Notes: generated by a model not told the origin, from the letters alone. A DNA stretch of 64,000 bases from Longimycelium tulufanense (GCF_014645795.1 NZ_BMMK01000006.1:124001-188000); one strand, 5' to 3'. Positions 21,205 through 31,140 are shown, counted from the stretch's first letter. Program-made: numbers and translations.

Positions 21205-21653
21205 GGGGCCTTCTCCACTTCTCGGACTTCTCGGCTGGGACTCGTTGCGACTTCGGTTCCCAGGACGCGGGGACGGTCGGTAAGGATCAGTTGGGCGACC
21301 AGAAATGTGATGGGGATCGCTGCCGCGGCGGCCAGCAGCGGCGCGTAGCGCTCGTCCATCCCGATGACGTCGACCAGGAGGTAGAGCCCGCCGGTCTGCA
21401 CCGCGAAGTTGGTCAGGTTGGACAGCGGGAACAGCAGGAACTTCCGCAGCGTGGGACGGATGCGGAAGGTGAACCAGCAGTTCAGGAAGTACGAGCCGAC
21501 CATCGCCAGCACGAAGGCGAGGACGTGCGCGACCAGGTACGGAACCACCAGCCGGAGCAGCAGGTAGAGGCCGAAGTACACGCCCGTGTTGAGGACTCCC
21601 ACCAGCCCGAACCGGAACATCCGGGCGAGGCGGGACGTGGTGCTCGTGGTCAC
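21201..21653 (-). CDS. GtrA-family membrane protein
   Basis: 150 residues, four transmembrane helices, opening with FRFGLVGVLNTGVYFGLYLLL and ending with the paired helix GRA-type segment YFLNCWFTFR. GtrA/DPMS3 proteins assist flipping of polyprenyl-phosphate sugars made by a GtrB-type transferase, here the GT2 immediately upstream. GTG at 21653 overlaps that gene's stop (GTGA), and its own stop overlaps the next start, giving tight translational coupling. The frame is open further upstream inside the GT2 gene, but that is another reading of the GT2 sequence. Confidence 0.88.
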
Positions 21654-22756
21654 GGGTGGGAGCCTTCCCCCAACAGCGGGGCGCCTGGGCCGTCGGAGGT
21701 TTCCCAGTTCAGGTTGGTCCCGGGGCGACGGGTGACCACCTGTGGGCCACCGACGTCCGGCGCGGAGTCGAACTCCCGCTCGAAGCGGCTGACCAGGTCG
21801 TCCTTGCGCCCGAGCAACACCGCGGCCGGCCCGTCGACGCCGTTGCTGCTCTCCTTCACCAGGTAGTGCGGACGACGCTTGGTCTCGTAGTAGATCCGAC
21901 CGAGGTACTCCCCGATGACGCCGAGGAACAGCAGCTGGAGCCCGCCCAACCCGGCCACACCGAGCATGGTGGTGGCGTAGCCGGGGACCTCGACGCCCGA
22001 GACGAGCGAGTCCACCACCACCCAGCCGGCATAGGCGAAGGACAACAGGGTGACCAGGCCGCCGAGGTAGATGGCCGCACGCAGCGGCTTGTTGTTGAAG
22101 GAGACGACCCCGTCGATGCCGTAGTTGAGCAGCTTGCGCAGGGTCCACTTGCTCTCGCCCTGCTCCCGCTGCACGTTCTCGTAGTCGACGGTCGCGGTGT
22201 CGAAGCCGATCCAGGAGAACAGGCCCTTGGAGAACCGGTTGTACTCGCCCAGCGACAGCAGGGCACGCACCGCGCGGCGGGAGAGCACGCGGAAGTCGCC
22301 GACCCCGTCCTCCAGCTCGACGTCCACCACCTTGTTGATCACGCGGTAGTAGAGCCTGGAGAGACCGCGGCGGACCGGCGCCTCGCCCTGCCGCGTGCGC
22401 CGCGCGATGACCTGGTCGTACCCGCTGCCGAGCAGCTCGATCATCTGGCTGAGCAGCTCCGGCGGGTGCTGCAGGTCGGCGTCCATGATCGCCACGGCGT
22501 CACCGGTGGCATGGGTGAGGCCGGCCAGCATGGCGGCCTCCTTGCCGAAGTTCCGGCTCAGCGCGATGTAGCGGAAACGGGGGTCGCTCACGCAGACACG
22601 ACGCATCGCCGGCAGCGTGCCGTCCCGGCTGCCGTCGTCGACCAGCAGGACCTCGAAGTCCTCGGTGATGTCGGGCAACACCGCGACGAGTGCGGCATGC
22701 AGTCGCTCGATCCCGCGCTCCTCGTTGAAACACGGAACAACTACCGAAAGGCGCAT
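21650..22756 (-). CDS. GtrB/DPM1-like polyprenyl-phosphate glycosyltransferase (GT2)
   Basis: 368 residues: GT-A domain with VVVPCFNEERGIERLHAAL, VLLVDDGSRDGT and metal-binding MDADLQHPPELL, followed by two C-terminal transmembrane helices (about 235-300), as in GtrB/ArnC. It transfers a sugar from a nucleotide donor to polyprenyl phosphate at the cytosolic face; GtrA would flip the product and the YfhO-like protein may use it. ATG 22756 has GGGAGGGG just upstream. The sugar is not deducible; galactose or glucose are plausible in this context. Confidence 0.88.
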   Translation of the reverse strand: MRLSVVVPCFNEERGIERLHAALVAVLPDITEDFEVLLVDDGSRDGTLPAMRRVCVSDPRFRYIALSRNFGKEAAMLAGLTHATGDAVAIMDADLQHPPELLSQMIELLGSGYDQVIARRTRQGEAPVRRGLSRLYYRVINKVVDVELEDGVGDFRVLSRRAVRALLSLGEYNRFSKGLFSWIGFDTATVDYENVQREQGESKWTLRKLLNYGIDGVVSFNNKPLRAAIYLGGLVTLLSFAYAGWVVVDSLVSGVEVPGYATTMLGVAGLGGLQLLFLGVIGEYLGRIYYETKRRPHYLVKESSNGVDGPAAVLLGRKDDLVSRFEREFDSAPDVGGPQVVTRRPGTNLNWETSDGPGAPLLGEGSHP

Positions 22757-22858
22757 GCCCCTCCCTCGACGACACACCGCGGACGGGCTCGTCTGACCGG
22801 GCCAGGAGGTCGGGAGCCCCCGCGAGCCAGAAAGCGGTCCTGTGGATACACGCCGTTA

Positions 22859-24934
22859 CTAATTCGTCTCAATCGGACGCAATAGATCGACATCCAGGTG
22901 ATAAACGGTGACCGATCCGCTACGAAAAGTACGCACTAATCCTGGAAGCTCCTCCAGCCCGGCGAACCCCGGCGCCCGATCGTAGTACAGCTCGTTGCCG
23001 GTCCAGTTGTGCGGCGAGCCCGCGGCACCGATGACCGGTGCCTTGTCATCGACATAGACCCACCGAATGTTCAGCTCCACCAGCATTCGACGGATTCCCG
23101 GGTCGTCCGGATACCGGTGGAAGGACTGCAGCAGCCGCCAGGTGGGCTCGGAGTACCGGGAACCCATCGGCAGGACGTTGACCACCGGCAGGCCGCGGTA
23201 TACGTAGCCGTAGGTGGAGCCGTCGTTGGCGGAGTTGAGGACCCGCTCGCCCGGGCGGATGTGCTCGGCCAGGAAGTCGAACGCCTTCCGGTCGTCGTCG
23301 GTTACCCGGTGGAAGTGGGCCAGCCGGTAACGGCTCTCCACCGTGTTCTGGTCCACCCGCAGATACGACCGGGTGGGACCGGCCGAATAACCGGCCGTGA
23401 GCAACACCACTCCCGCCGTGGTGAGTGCGAGGACCGGGGCGGGGCGGACCGACCGTCGCAGTCGGACAGCCAGCGCCACGGTCGGAACCACCAGGCCGAG
23501 GCCGACGAGCGTCGGCACCAGCAACCAGATGTGCGCGCCCAACCGCTCGACACTGTTGTAGAAGAAGGAACCAATCACGGAGATGGCACCGGTACCGGCA
23601 CGCAGGTACATCACGATCGCCAGCGCCGCCCAGATCGCCCACGCCGTGACCAACCCCAGCGGCCGGCGCAGGACGAGGACCGCGACGACGCCGGCGAGGG
23701 TGAGAACCGCGGCCGCGAGCTGTCCCGACGAGCGGGGCGCGAGGTCGACGTATCCACCGTAGACCAGGCCGAACACGCGACCCACCGCCACCTCGGTCGG
23801 TGTGCGTCCGATGTCGGGGGGGAAGGTGCTGGTGTGTTCGGCGGCGCCGAGCACGTGGACGAGGACCGGCGCGGTCACCACCGCGACGACCGGGACCACC
23901 GGCAGCATGGCGAGTACCCGTTCCCGGAGCCGGAACCAGCCACCGCGCCCCAAGGTGTCCCCGGCCAGCCAGGCGGCGACGGTCAGCGCGATCGAGACCG
24001 CAACGCTCGGGTGCAGGGCCACGGCTCCGGCGCAGGCGGTACCGACGGCGAGGGGATACTGCCACTCCCGCCATCCGTTGCGCGGCAGCGAGAGCAGCGC
24101 CGCCACCAGCGCGGGGGTGACGGCGAGGGCGGCCGCGTTGGGCAGCACGCCGCCGATCTGGGACAACAGGTACATCGGCCGGTACAGCCCGATTGCGACG
24201 ACCGCGGCGACACCGCCGGTGAGCAGCGCCGCCGGCCCGCCGAGCCGGGCCCGTCGGGCGGCGAACCAGGCCAGTGCCGCGACGGAGACCGGCCACACGG
24301 CGCCGAGAAAGACCACCGTCACCGCGTTGAGGCCGGGAATCGGGCCGGCGAGGACCCCGGCCACCGAGGACAGCAGGTGCAGTCCGTTCGGGTACGGGTT
24401 GACCGGGGTCCCGGTCAGGACGTCGACGGGCAGCGACTGCCAGGGCGCCCCGTTGCCGGTGCGTTGGATGTAGGAGGTCAGCAGGGTGTGCACGATCGTG
24501 TCGTGCTCCTGCGGAACGGTGGACAGCGGGCCGATGCCGCGGAGCCAGGAGTGTGCGCCGGCGAGGGCGGCAAGCCCGACCATCCCGACGCCGACACCGG
24601 CCGCAACGCGGCCGGCCACCCGCCATCGCGAACCTGCGCGGACGACCGCGGCCGGCGAGGAGAGGCGGCGGCCCCGCCACCACCGCGTGCCGCCGATCGC
24701 GGCGAGTCCGGCGGTCACCACGGCCAACTGCGCCGCCCCGTAGCCCAGCCCCAGCGGGACACAGAGGGTCGCGGCCAGCGTGCCCACGCCTACGCTTGCC
24801 GCCGGCGCGAGGGTGATCCACCAGAAGTGGCCTCGCACCCCGCAGGCGGCGAGCAGCGCCATACCCGGGAGCAGAACGACGAGTAGGGCGGTGACCAGCA
24901 CGAACAGGTCTGCCAACGACATGGAGGGAACCAT
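22859..24934 (-). CDS. DUF6541-like polytopic membrane protein (GT-C-like)
   Basis: About 691 residues, a dozen or more membrane helices, and an outside C-terminal domain (about 560-690). The long first outside loop includes PLSTVPQEHDTIVHTLLTS, with acidic and His residues, compatible with a GT-C transferase, and I recognise the overall pattern as the DUF6541 group of actinobacteria. It is the first gene of the minus-strand envelope operon, about 100 bases before the GT2. The start is uncertain: ATG 24934 or 24922 (MSLADLFVLV); GTG 24958 is also in frame. Function unknown; a role in wall-glycan or lipid-linked sugar transfer is inferred from context. Confidence 0.7.
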   Translation of the reverse strand: MVPSMSLADLFVLVTALLVVLLPGMALLAACGVRGHFWWITLAPAASVGVGTLAATLCVPLGLGYGAAQLAVVTAGLAAIGGTRWWRGRRLSSPAAVVRAGSRWRVAGRVAAGVGVGMVGLAALAGAHSWLRGIGPLSTVPQEHDTIVHTLLTSYIQRTGNGAPWQSLPVDVLTGTPVNPYPNGLHLLSSVAGVLAGPIPGLNAVTVVFLGAVWPVSVAALAWFAARRARLGGPAALLTGGVAAVVAIGLYRPMYLLSQIGGVLPNAAALAVTPALVAALLSLPRNGWREWQYPLAVGTACAGAVALHPSVAVSIALTVAAWLAGDTLGRGGWFRLRERVLAMLPVVPVVAVVTAPVLVHVLGAAEHTSTFPPDIGRTPTEVAVGRVFGLVYGGYVDLAPRSSGQLAAAVLTLAGVVAVLVLRRPLGLVTAWAIWAALAIVMYLRAGTGAISVIGSFFYNSVERLGAHIWLLVPTLVGLGLVVPTVALAVRLRRSVRPAPVLALTTAGVVLLTAGYSAGPTRSYLRVDQNTVESRYRLAHFHRVTDDDRKAFDFLAEHIRPGERVLNSANDGSTYGYVYRGLPVVNVLPMGSRYSEPTWRLLQSFHRYPDDPGIRRMLVELNIRWVYVDDKAPVIGAAGSPHNWTGNELYYDRAPGFAGLEELPGLVRTFRSGSVTVYHLDVDLLRPIETN

Positions 24935-25142
24935 TCGTGTCGGGAATTTGCGCGACACAGGTTAGGGCCGAATACCGGTTCCCGATCGTGCGATACCGCG
25001 CTCCCCAATGAGGTGAGGTTCGAGGTCATTTCCCGCTGCAGGTTGTGGCAAGAGACGCAGTTCACTCGGTCGCAACCGTCCGGCGGGCGAACGCGTCTCC
25101 CTCGTTCGGAGCACCACGTCGAGGAGAAGAGCCGCCGCTTCG

Positions 25143-27095
25143 ATGTCCCGTTCGATGTCCCACCCCTACCGGGTCCTGGTCGCGCTGGCGCTCGCCGGCT
25201 TCATGCTGGCGTGCGCACCGGCCGAACCGGCACCCGTGCCGCGGCCCGCCGAACCGGACCGTACGCGGTACCTCCAGGTGGTCGCGCACCAAGACGACGA
25301 CATCCTGTTCATGAACCCCGACGTGCAGGATGCGATCCGGGGCGGTTATCCGGTGGTGACGGTGTTCCTCACCGCTGGCGAGTCCAATGCGCGGGATGTC
25401 GGGCGTTACGCCGCCGGGCGGCAGGCCGGTGCGCGCGCGGCGTACGCGGCGATGGCGGGGGTTGCGGACGACTGGTCGGGGGAGCCGTTGCGGTTGGGCG
25501 ACCAGCACCAGGCCGAGCTGTACACGTTGCGGGGAAAGCCCCGGGTACAGCTGGTCTTCTTGAACCTCCCCGACGACAACAACCCGAATGCCACGGGAGG
25601 CAAACACGCTCTGCTGCGGCTGTGGAAAGATCGGTCGAAGTCGCTCCGTGTGGGCACTGTCGTACCACAGGGGGCGACGGTGCCTGGTTCGTCGAGCTAC
25701 AGCCGCCGTGAACTCGTTGACGCACTGGTGACGTTGCTTCGCCGCTTCCAGCCGACAGTGGTACGGACCCAGGACCCGCAGCCGGACAGCCGTTACACGC
25801 GGAACTGGCGCCCTTTCAACGATCATCCGGACCACGTCGTCACCGCACGGCTGATGGACGAAGCGCTCCGGACGTACCGGGTTTCCGGGGCGGACGCACG
25901 GTTCGTCGTCCGGAACTACCGGAACTACAACGTGGAGGTGGTGCCGCCCAACCTCTCTCCCGAGCAGCAGAAAGAAAAACTCGACGTTTTCCGCGCCTAC
26001 GCCAAGAACGACCCGTGGGTCAGCACGAAGGGCGCCTACGACGTCTGGCCGCGGCGGATGCGCTACCGCTGGCCGCTGGGTTCGTCGTGGGTGGGGCACA
26101 ACGCGGACGGGAGGTTGCAGGCGTTCGCGGTGGTGTCGGGACAGGCCGTCACGTGGTGGCAGGAGGGCGACGGGTGGTCCGGCCCGGTCTCCCTCGCGGA
26201 TCCGGGTGGGCCGCTGGCGCCGGGCCTGTCGGTGGTGACCGACCGGCAGGGCCGGTTGCGGTTGTTCGGGCGGCGGCTGGACACGCACGAGGTGGTGGGG
26301 CTCAGCCAGCTCAAGCCGAACGGCCGGTGGAACTCGGTGTGGGAACCGCTGGGCGCGCCCGGAGCGCACGGCCCGGTGGTGCCGGAGTCGGTGGCGGCCT
26401 CCCAGGTGGGGCAGCCGGTGGTGACGGTGGACGGTGCGGGACGGCTGGTCCTGGTCATCCGGAACGCGCGCGGTGGGGTGAGCGCGCGGGTGTGCACCAG
26501 CGGCAGCTGGGGCGAGTGGCTGAATCTGGGTGGGAGCGAGGTTCGGGCCGGGGTGACGGCGGCCACGCGGGCTGACGGGACGGTCGAGGTGTTCGCCACG
26601 GCGCCGGGTGGAGTGCTGCGGTGGACGCAGTCTGGGCGTTCCTTCGCACCGGGTGAACCGATACGCGGGGTGCAGCCGGGTGGGCCGCCGGTTGCCGTGC
26701 GGTTCGGCGACCGGTTGGCGGTGCTGGTGACGGCGGCCGGTGGGCAGCAGTTGTTCGTGGGGCGGCAGGATCGTGACGGCCGGTGGTCCACGAAGATGGT
26801 GCCGGTGCCGGGTGGGCCGGGATCGGTTGCCGGTGCCGCGGCGGGCTCGGACCTGTTGCTCGTGGGGCGGGGCGCGGACGGCAGGGGACGGACCTTGCGG
26901 ATGGGTTCCTCGGGGCCGCCTGGGCCATGGACGGATCTGGGTGGGAGCCTGGTCGACGAGCCGGTCGCGATCACCGCACGGGACGGCAGGGTGGTGTTGT
27001 TGACGCTCGGCCCGGCCAGTCGGCTGCTCGTCAACGTGCAGTACGCACCCACACCCGAGTCGCAGTTCACCGGATGGCGTACCGCCGGAAGCTAG
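25143..27095 (+). CDS. PIG-L-family deacetylase lipoprotein with C-terminal propeller-like domain
   Basis: 650 residues. Signal peptide with lipobox FMLAC (Cys near 24). PIG-L/LmbE domain (about 40-290): the metal motif reads VVAHQDDDILFMNP (canonical AHPDDE with Gln and Asp substitutions) and a second metal site lies in FNDHPDHVVTARL. PIG-L enzymes remove N-acetyl groups from GlcNAc conjugates (MshB, GlcNAc-PI deacetylases). After about residue 310, repeated SWVGHNADGRLQ / VVTDRQGRLRLF / VDGAGRLVLVIRN blades form a beta-propeller like those in lectin-type or PLL-like domains. A cell-surface glycan deacetylase is the likely role. GAGGAG sits rather far (about 25 bases) from ATG 25143; ATG 25155 is possible. 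Confidence 0.82.
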   Translation: MSRSMSHPYRVLVALALAGFMLACAPAEPAPVPRPAEPDRTRYLQVVAHQDDDILFMNPDVQDAIRGGYPVVTVFLTAGESNARDVGRYAAGRQAGARAAYAAMAGVADDWSGEPLRLGDQHQAELYTLRGKPRVQLVFLNLPDDNNPNATGGKHALLRLWKDRSKSLRVGTVVPQGATVPGSSSYSRRELVDALVTLLRRFQPTVVRTQDPQPDSRYTRNWRPFNDHPDHVVTARLMDEALRTYRVSGADARFVVRNYRNYNVEVVPPNLSPEQQKEKLDVFRAYAKNDPWVSTKGAYDVWPRRMRYRWPLGSSWVGHNADGRLQAFAVVSGQAVTWWQEGDGWSGPVSLADPGGPLAPGLSVVTDRQGRLRLFGRRLDTHEVVGLSQLKPNGRWNSVWEPLGAPGAHGPVVPESVAASQVGQPVVTVDGAGRLVLVIRNARGGVSARVCTSGSWGEWLNLGGSEVRAGVTAATRADGTVEVFATAPGGVLRWTQSGRSFAPGEPIRGVQPGGPPVAVRFGDRLAVLVTAAGGQQLFVGRQDRDGRWSTKMVPVPGGPGSVAGAAAGSDLLLVGRGADGRGRTLRMGSSGPPGPWTDLGGSLVDEPVAITARDGRVVLLTLGPASRLLVNVQYAPTPESQFTGWRTAGS

Positions 27096-27416
27096 CGGGA
27101 GAACGGGAAACTCGGAACAGCGGTTGGGCATCAGTCACCCGTCGCCAGACCGGAACCAGGTGGAATTGCTGCTCGGCCCGGATGGTCGGCTGCCTGTCAT
27201 GCTTGGGTATCGCGCAGCCAGCTTCTGGTCTGTTTGACCCGGACCGGACCACCGAATACGGAAAGCGCCTCGAGCCGGAGCAAGCGCGGCCCGGCATCGC
27301 GGCGGGCTCGGTGCGGGTCACTGGAGCCGGCACGAGGCTAGCCGTCGCGCACGTGCGCTTCTTTCGGTCCGCAGTGGAGGTGGGCCGCACGACGTTGTGC
27401 GGCCACGGGATTCAAC
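27096..27416. other. intergenic between convergent genes, nothing recognised
   Basis: About 320 bases between the ends of the PIG-L gene and the catalase-fold gene. No family-like translation and no perfect long hairpin was found. Confidence 0.5.
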
Positions 27417-28277
27417 TCAGCCTGTCGCCGTCCTGCTTCTCTTGGGCAGGATCCGCAGCGACTCGAGGGACGCTCCCCGTGCCCGTCGGGAACCTGCGTA
27501 GGCCGCCGCGCGGATCGCGGCCAGCCATTCGGGAGCCGGCCGCAGCACGGGGTGGGAGTTGAGCAACGGGTCGAAGGAGACGGCGCAGTCCTCCTCCCTC
27601 GGCAGCGGATGACGAACCACCAATTGACCGATCGGACGCCACGGCTGACATGCCTCGGCCGCCGCGATCGTGAAAACCAGCGGCTGTCCCAGTACCGCTT
27701 CCCGTACCGCATCGACGGAGCTACTGACTATTCGGTCGGTCTGCTCCGGAAAAGCACCCAACCACACGAGCCGGGCACCGATCCGGTAAGGCTGGACGGT
27801 GCTGTAGACGCAACCGGTCCAGTCGAGGGCGGGCAGGAACGCCAACCGGGTCAGGGCAAACCTGCCCGAGCTCAGGAACAGGATGTCGGTCGGGTCAGCG
27901 GCACCGCCCACCGGCGGAATCCGCAGGGTGAGCCCCAGGACGTCCGGTAGCGCACCCGGGGTGTTCACGCCCTTGGACAGCCGCACCAGCACGGGGAGCG
28001 TCTTCCGCTCCTCGGTGTGCGGGTCCTGCCCGGACAGCACCTGCGCCACCGAAGGAGGCGCGGCGCCGGAGCCGATGACCAGCTCGCCTTCGAACAGCGA
28101 ACCCACGGGGTGGAAGACCTTGGTACCCCGCAGGGTCGCGCCCAGCGCGACAACCGCCCTTACCGTCGACGTAGCCCACCACAGGAAACTTCGCCCGATG
28201 GCTCCCCCAAAAGGAGGTATGCCGATGGGAAATGGTTCGTCCTTATGGGTTGCGGCTACTTCTGTTTTTGTCGCCAT
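27417..28277 (-). CDS. catalase-fold protein of the actinobacterial 'phosphodiesterase' annotation group
   Basis: 286 residues. GTKVFHPVGSLFEGELVIGS, VLVRLSKGVNTPGALPDVLG and LTLRIPPVGGAADPTDILFL match the pattern of a catalase-like-fold family that is often labelled phosphodiesterase in actinobacteria; the biochemical basis of that label is weak. The typical N-terminal GFHP..G strand of catalase-fold proteins is present, but a catalase heme-ligand motif is not evident. The start ATG 28277 (MATKTEVAATHKDEPFPIG) has GGAGG directly upstream; the frame is open further up without similarity. Function uncertain. Confidence 0.6.
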   Translation of the reverse strand: MATKTEVAATHKDEPFPIGIPPFGGAIGRSFLWWATSTVRAVVALGATLRGTKVFHPVGSLFEGELVIGSGAAPPSVAQVLSGQDPHTEERKTLPVLVRLSKGVNTPGALPDVLGLTLRIPPVGGAADPTDILFLSSGRFALTRLAFLPALDWTGCVYSTVQPYRIGARLVWLGAFPEQTDRIVSSSVDAVREAVLGQPLVFTIAAAEACQPWRPIGQLVVRHPLPREEDCAVSFDPLLNSHPVLRPAPEWLAAIRAAAYAGSRRARGASLESLRILPKRSRTATG

Positions 28278-28615
28278 GCCTCCAGCTTCCGCGCAATCAA
28301 GCCAAAAGCAAGGGCTGTGACGTAACCAACGAACGTATGGGGGTGTCATTCGTGGGGCACGTGGCTGCAGGACATTTGGCCCCCTTACTGCTTCTTGCTG
28401 ATATTTGCTGATGGGGTGCGAGCCCGCAGGTTCCGATCGGACGATCACCGACCGGCACGGCGGGCGTCACAGCCCACGCTGAAGATCGTCCTCCGCATGG
28501 GCTCGAGAGAGTCGACACCCTCATCCGTCCGCGCCACAAGCCAACCCGACCGAACCACGTGGACTGGCACCGGATGCGACAGTCCCTTGTGGATTCAGTG
28601 CCGGCGGGGGAAGCC
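28278..28615. other. intergenic leader region, nothing recognised
   Basis: About 340 bases separating two minus-strand genes. It includes the promoter of the catalase-fold gene and the 3' flank of the hydroxyglutarate-oxidase-like gene. No convincing gene or hairpin. Confidence 0.45.
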
Positions 28616-29806
28616 CTAGTCCAGGTGTGGCACCACCCGGTCGGCAACATGGCGGGCAATCTCCAGGCTGGCGGTGGCCGCCGGAGACGGCGCGTTGAGC
28701 ACGTGCACCTGACGCGGCGCGATCTCGAAGAGGAAGTCGTCCACCAGCGAACCGTCGGGTAGCATCGCCTGCGCCCGGACACCGGCTTCCGCCCGCACCA
28801 GGTCCGCCTGCCGGATCGCGGGTACCAGCCGGGCCAGGCTGGCCGCAAAGCGCTTCCGCGACATCGAACGGACGACCTCGCTCACGCCGGTCCGCAGGTA
28901 GCGGCGCGCCAGCCGCCACGTGCCGGGAAATCGGACCACCTCGGCGATGTCCCGCGCGGAGATGTCCCGCCAGCGGTAACCCTCCCGGCGCAACGCCAGC
29001 ACCGCGTTCGGCCCAGCGTGCACGCTACTGTCGATCATTCGGGTCAGGTGCACGCCGAGGAACGGCAACGCGGGATCCGGGACCGGGTAGATCAACCCGC
29101 GGACCAGGTGCCGCCGCTCGGGCCGCAACTCGAAGTACTCGCCGCGGAACGGCACGACGCGTGCTTTCGGCCGCAGCCCGGCTAGCAGCGCCACCCGGTC
29201 GCTGTGCAGGCCCGCGCAGTTGACCAACGCGTCGGCCCGCACCACCCCGTTCGCCGTTGCCAGCTCCACGCTTCCGTTCCGGCCCCGGATACCCAACACC
29301 TCGGCGTTGGTCCGCAGCTCGTTCCCGCGCTCGGCCAGCCGGTCGGCGAACGCGCGGCACACCCCGCCGTAGTCGACGATCCCGGTGCTCTCCACCCGGA
29401 GCGCGGCCACGCAGCTCACCTCGGGCTCGTACTCCAGTGCCTCCGCCGTCGAGATCCACCGCGCGGGCACGCCGTTGCGCTCCGCCCGTCGCGCCAGGGT
29501 CGCCAGTTGGGGCAGCTCCGCCTCACCGGTGGCCACGACAAGCTTTCCGCACACCTCGACGGGCACACCGTTCTCCCGGGCGAACCCGACGATCGACCGG
29601 CTCCCGGCCACCGCCATCCGCGCCTTGTGCGAGCCGGGCCGGTAATACAGCCCCGCATGCACGACGCCGCTGTTGTGCCCAGTCTGGTGGGCGCCCCAGC
29701 GGGCCTCCTTCTCCAGCACCGTCACCGCGATACCGCGCCGCACGGCCAGCTCGTGCGCGACCGCGAGCCCGACGATTCCTCCCCCGACCACGGCGACGTG
29801 CGGCAC
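28616..29806 (-). CDS. lhgO: L-2-hydroxyglutarate oxidase-like FAD oxidoreductase
   Basis: 396 residues of the DAO/LhgO family, which oxidise L-2-hydroxyglutarate to 2-oxoglutarate with FAD. FAD fingerprint HVAVVGGGIVGLAVAHELA, then the LhgO-specific GAHQTGHNSGVVHAGLYY, PVEVCGKLVVAT, CAGLHSDRVA, PFRGEYFEL and the C-terminal PGPNAVLAL-like stretch (seen as AGPNAVLALRREGY). GTG at 29806 is chosen because GGAGGTGG lies about 9 bases upstream. It is divergent from the glycan cluster, with a dispersed repeat in the shared intergenic region. Whether it serves the cluster or general metabolism is unclear. Confidence 0.88.
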   Translation of the reverse strand: MPHVAVVGGGIVGLAVAHELAVRRGIAVTVLEKEARWGAHQTGHNSGVVHAGLYYRPGSHKARMAVAGSRSIVGFARENGVPVEVCGKLVVATGEAELPQLATLARRAERNGVPARWISTAEALEYEPEVSCVAALRVESTGIVDYGGVCRAFADRLAERGNELRTNAEVLGIRGRNGSVELATANGVVRADALVNCAGLHSDRVALLAGLRPKARVVPFRGEYFELRPERRHLVRGLIYPVPDPALPFLGVHLTRMIDSSVHAGPNAVLALRREGYRWRDISARDIAEVVRFPGTWRLARRYLRTGVSEVVRSMSRKRFAASLARLVPAIRQADLVRAEAGVRAQAMLPDGSLVDDFLFEIAPRQVHVLNAPSPAATASLEIARHVADRVVPHLD

Positions 29807-29865
29807 CCGCGAACCACCTCCAAGTGGGGACTGGAACCCCTCCAGACTACGGCTCGTCACCGCGA

Positions 29866-29926
29866 GGTGACGGGCGGAGTGAGCATCGCACCGGCAAGGC
29901 GCGCAGCGAAGCCCGCAGCCGAGCAG
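29866..29926 (-). repeat. dispersed repeat, inverted copy
   Basis: On the minus strand this reads CTCGGCTGCGGGCTTCGCTG, then CGCGCCTTGCCGGTGCGATG and CTCACTCCGCCCGTCACC, differing from the 4042-4104 copy at a handful of positions. Outside the core, GTCACCTCGCGGTGAC follows, a small hairpin also seen (as GTCACCTCGCGGTGTC) at the 49.4-kb copy. It lies between divergent lhgO and the DegT aminotransferase gene. Confidence 0.85.
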
Positions 29927-30000
29927 TTCGGCTACATCCGGTTTTGGTTCCGTTACTCCATGATGCCTAGACTCCGTCCGGACCAACCCGCGGGAGAGGT

Positions 30001-31140
30001 ATGTCACACCCACCGATTCCCCTGGGCCAGCCCACCGTCGGTGACGCGGAGCTGGCCGCGGTCGCCGAGGTGTTCCGGTCGGGCTGGCTGGCCGGGGCCG
30101 GGCCGACCTGCCGGCGGTTCGAGGAGCGGCTGGCCGACCGCACCGGGACCCGGCACGCACTGGCCACCGCCAACTGTGGCGCCGCACTGCACCTTGCACT
30201 GCTGGCGCTGGGCGCGCTGCCCGAGGACGAGGTGATCGTCGCCGACTACACCTTCCCCGCCACCGGGCACGCGGTGGTGTGGACGGGTGCCACCCCGGTG
30301 TTCGTCGACGTCCGGCCGGATATCTGGACGATCGATCCGGACGCCGTCAACGCCGCCGTCACGTCGCGCACGATCGGCATCATCGCCGTCGACTCCTTCG
30401 GCCAGCCGGCCGACTACGACGAGCTGCGTGCCATCGCCGACCGGCACGGCCTGTTCCTGATGGAGGACGCGGCCTGCGCGGCCGGTGCCACCTACCGCGA
30501 CCGGCCCGCCGGCGCGCTCGCCGACGTGGCCACGTTCAGCTTCCACGGCCGCAAGGGCATCACCGCCGGCGAGGGTGGCGCCCTGGTCACCGATGACGGT
30601 GAGCTGGCGACACGGGCCCGCACCCTGCACAGCTACGGCGTGGAACCGGCGCTGGACCGCGCGGGCTCGGTGGAGTTGGCCGTGCCGATGTTCTCCGATG
30701 CGGGCCACAACTACCGGATGTCGGATGTCGCGGCGGGAGTCCTGCTGGCACAGCTCGACCGGCTCCCGGAACTGCTGACCGCCCGGCAAAGGGTGGCCAG
30801 GGCCTACACCGAACTCCTCGGTGACGTGGAACAGGTGCGGCTGCCGGTCGAACTCCCCGACCGGACCCATCCCTGGCAGTCCTACGTGCTCACCCTGACG
30901 CCGGAAACGGACCGTGACGCCGTCGCCCGGCACCTCCGGCAACACGGTGTCCAGTGCACCTTCGGGACCTACGCCTCACATCTTCAGCCCGTCTACGGGC
31001 GGACCGATCCGTGCCCGGTCTCCGCCGACCTCTTCCGGCGGCACCTGGCCATCCCCATGCACGCCAACCTCACCGACGACCAGGTGGAGCAAGCTGCCGC
31101 CGCCGTCCGCGCCGCGGTCGCGGCAGCCCGACCGAGATGA
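30001..31140 (+). CDS. DegT/DnrJ/EryC1/StrS-family sugar aminotransferase
   Basis: 379 residues, PLP-dependent fold type I. SFHGRKGITAGEGGALV carries the PLP-binding lysine; MEDAACAAGATY holds the PLP-ring Asp. Family enzymes convert 3- or 4-keto nucleotide sugars to amino sugars (DesI, WbpE, PglE) or make AHBA-like compounds. ATG 30001 has GGGAGAGG upstream. It is the first gene of a plus-strand glycan operon whose following genes are closely packed. Precise substrate unknown. Confidence 0.9.
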   Translation: MSHPPIPLGQPTVGDAELAAVAEVFRSGWLAGAGPTCRRFEERLADRTGTRHALATANCGAALHLALLALGALPEDEVIVADYTFPATGHAVVWTGATPVFVDVRPDIWTIDPDAVNAAVTSRTIGIIAVDSFGQPADYDELRAIADRHGLFLMEDAACAAGATYRDRPAGALADVATFSFHGRKGITAGEGGALVTDDGELATRARTLHSYGVEPALDRAGSVELAVPMFSDAGHNYRMSDVAAGVLLAQLDRLPELLTARQRVARAYTELLGDVEQVRLPVELPDRTHPWQSYVLTLTPETDRDAVARHLRQHGVQCTFGTYASHLQPVYGRTDPCPVSADLFRRHLAIPMHANLTDDQVEQAAAAVRAAVAAARPR

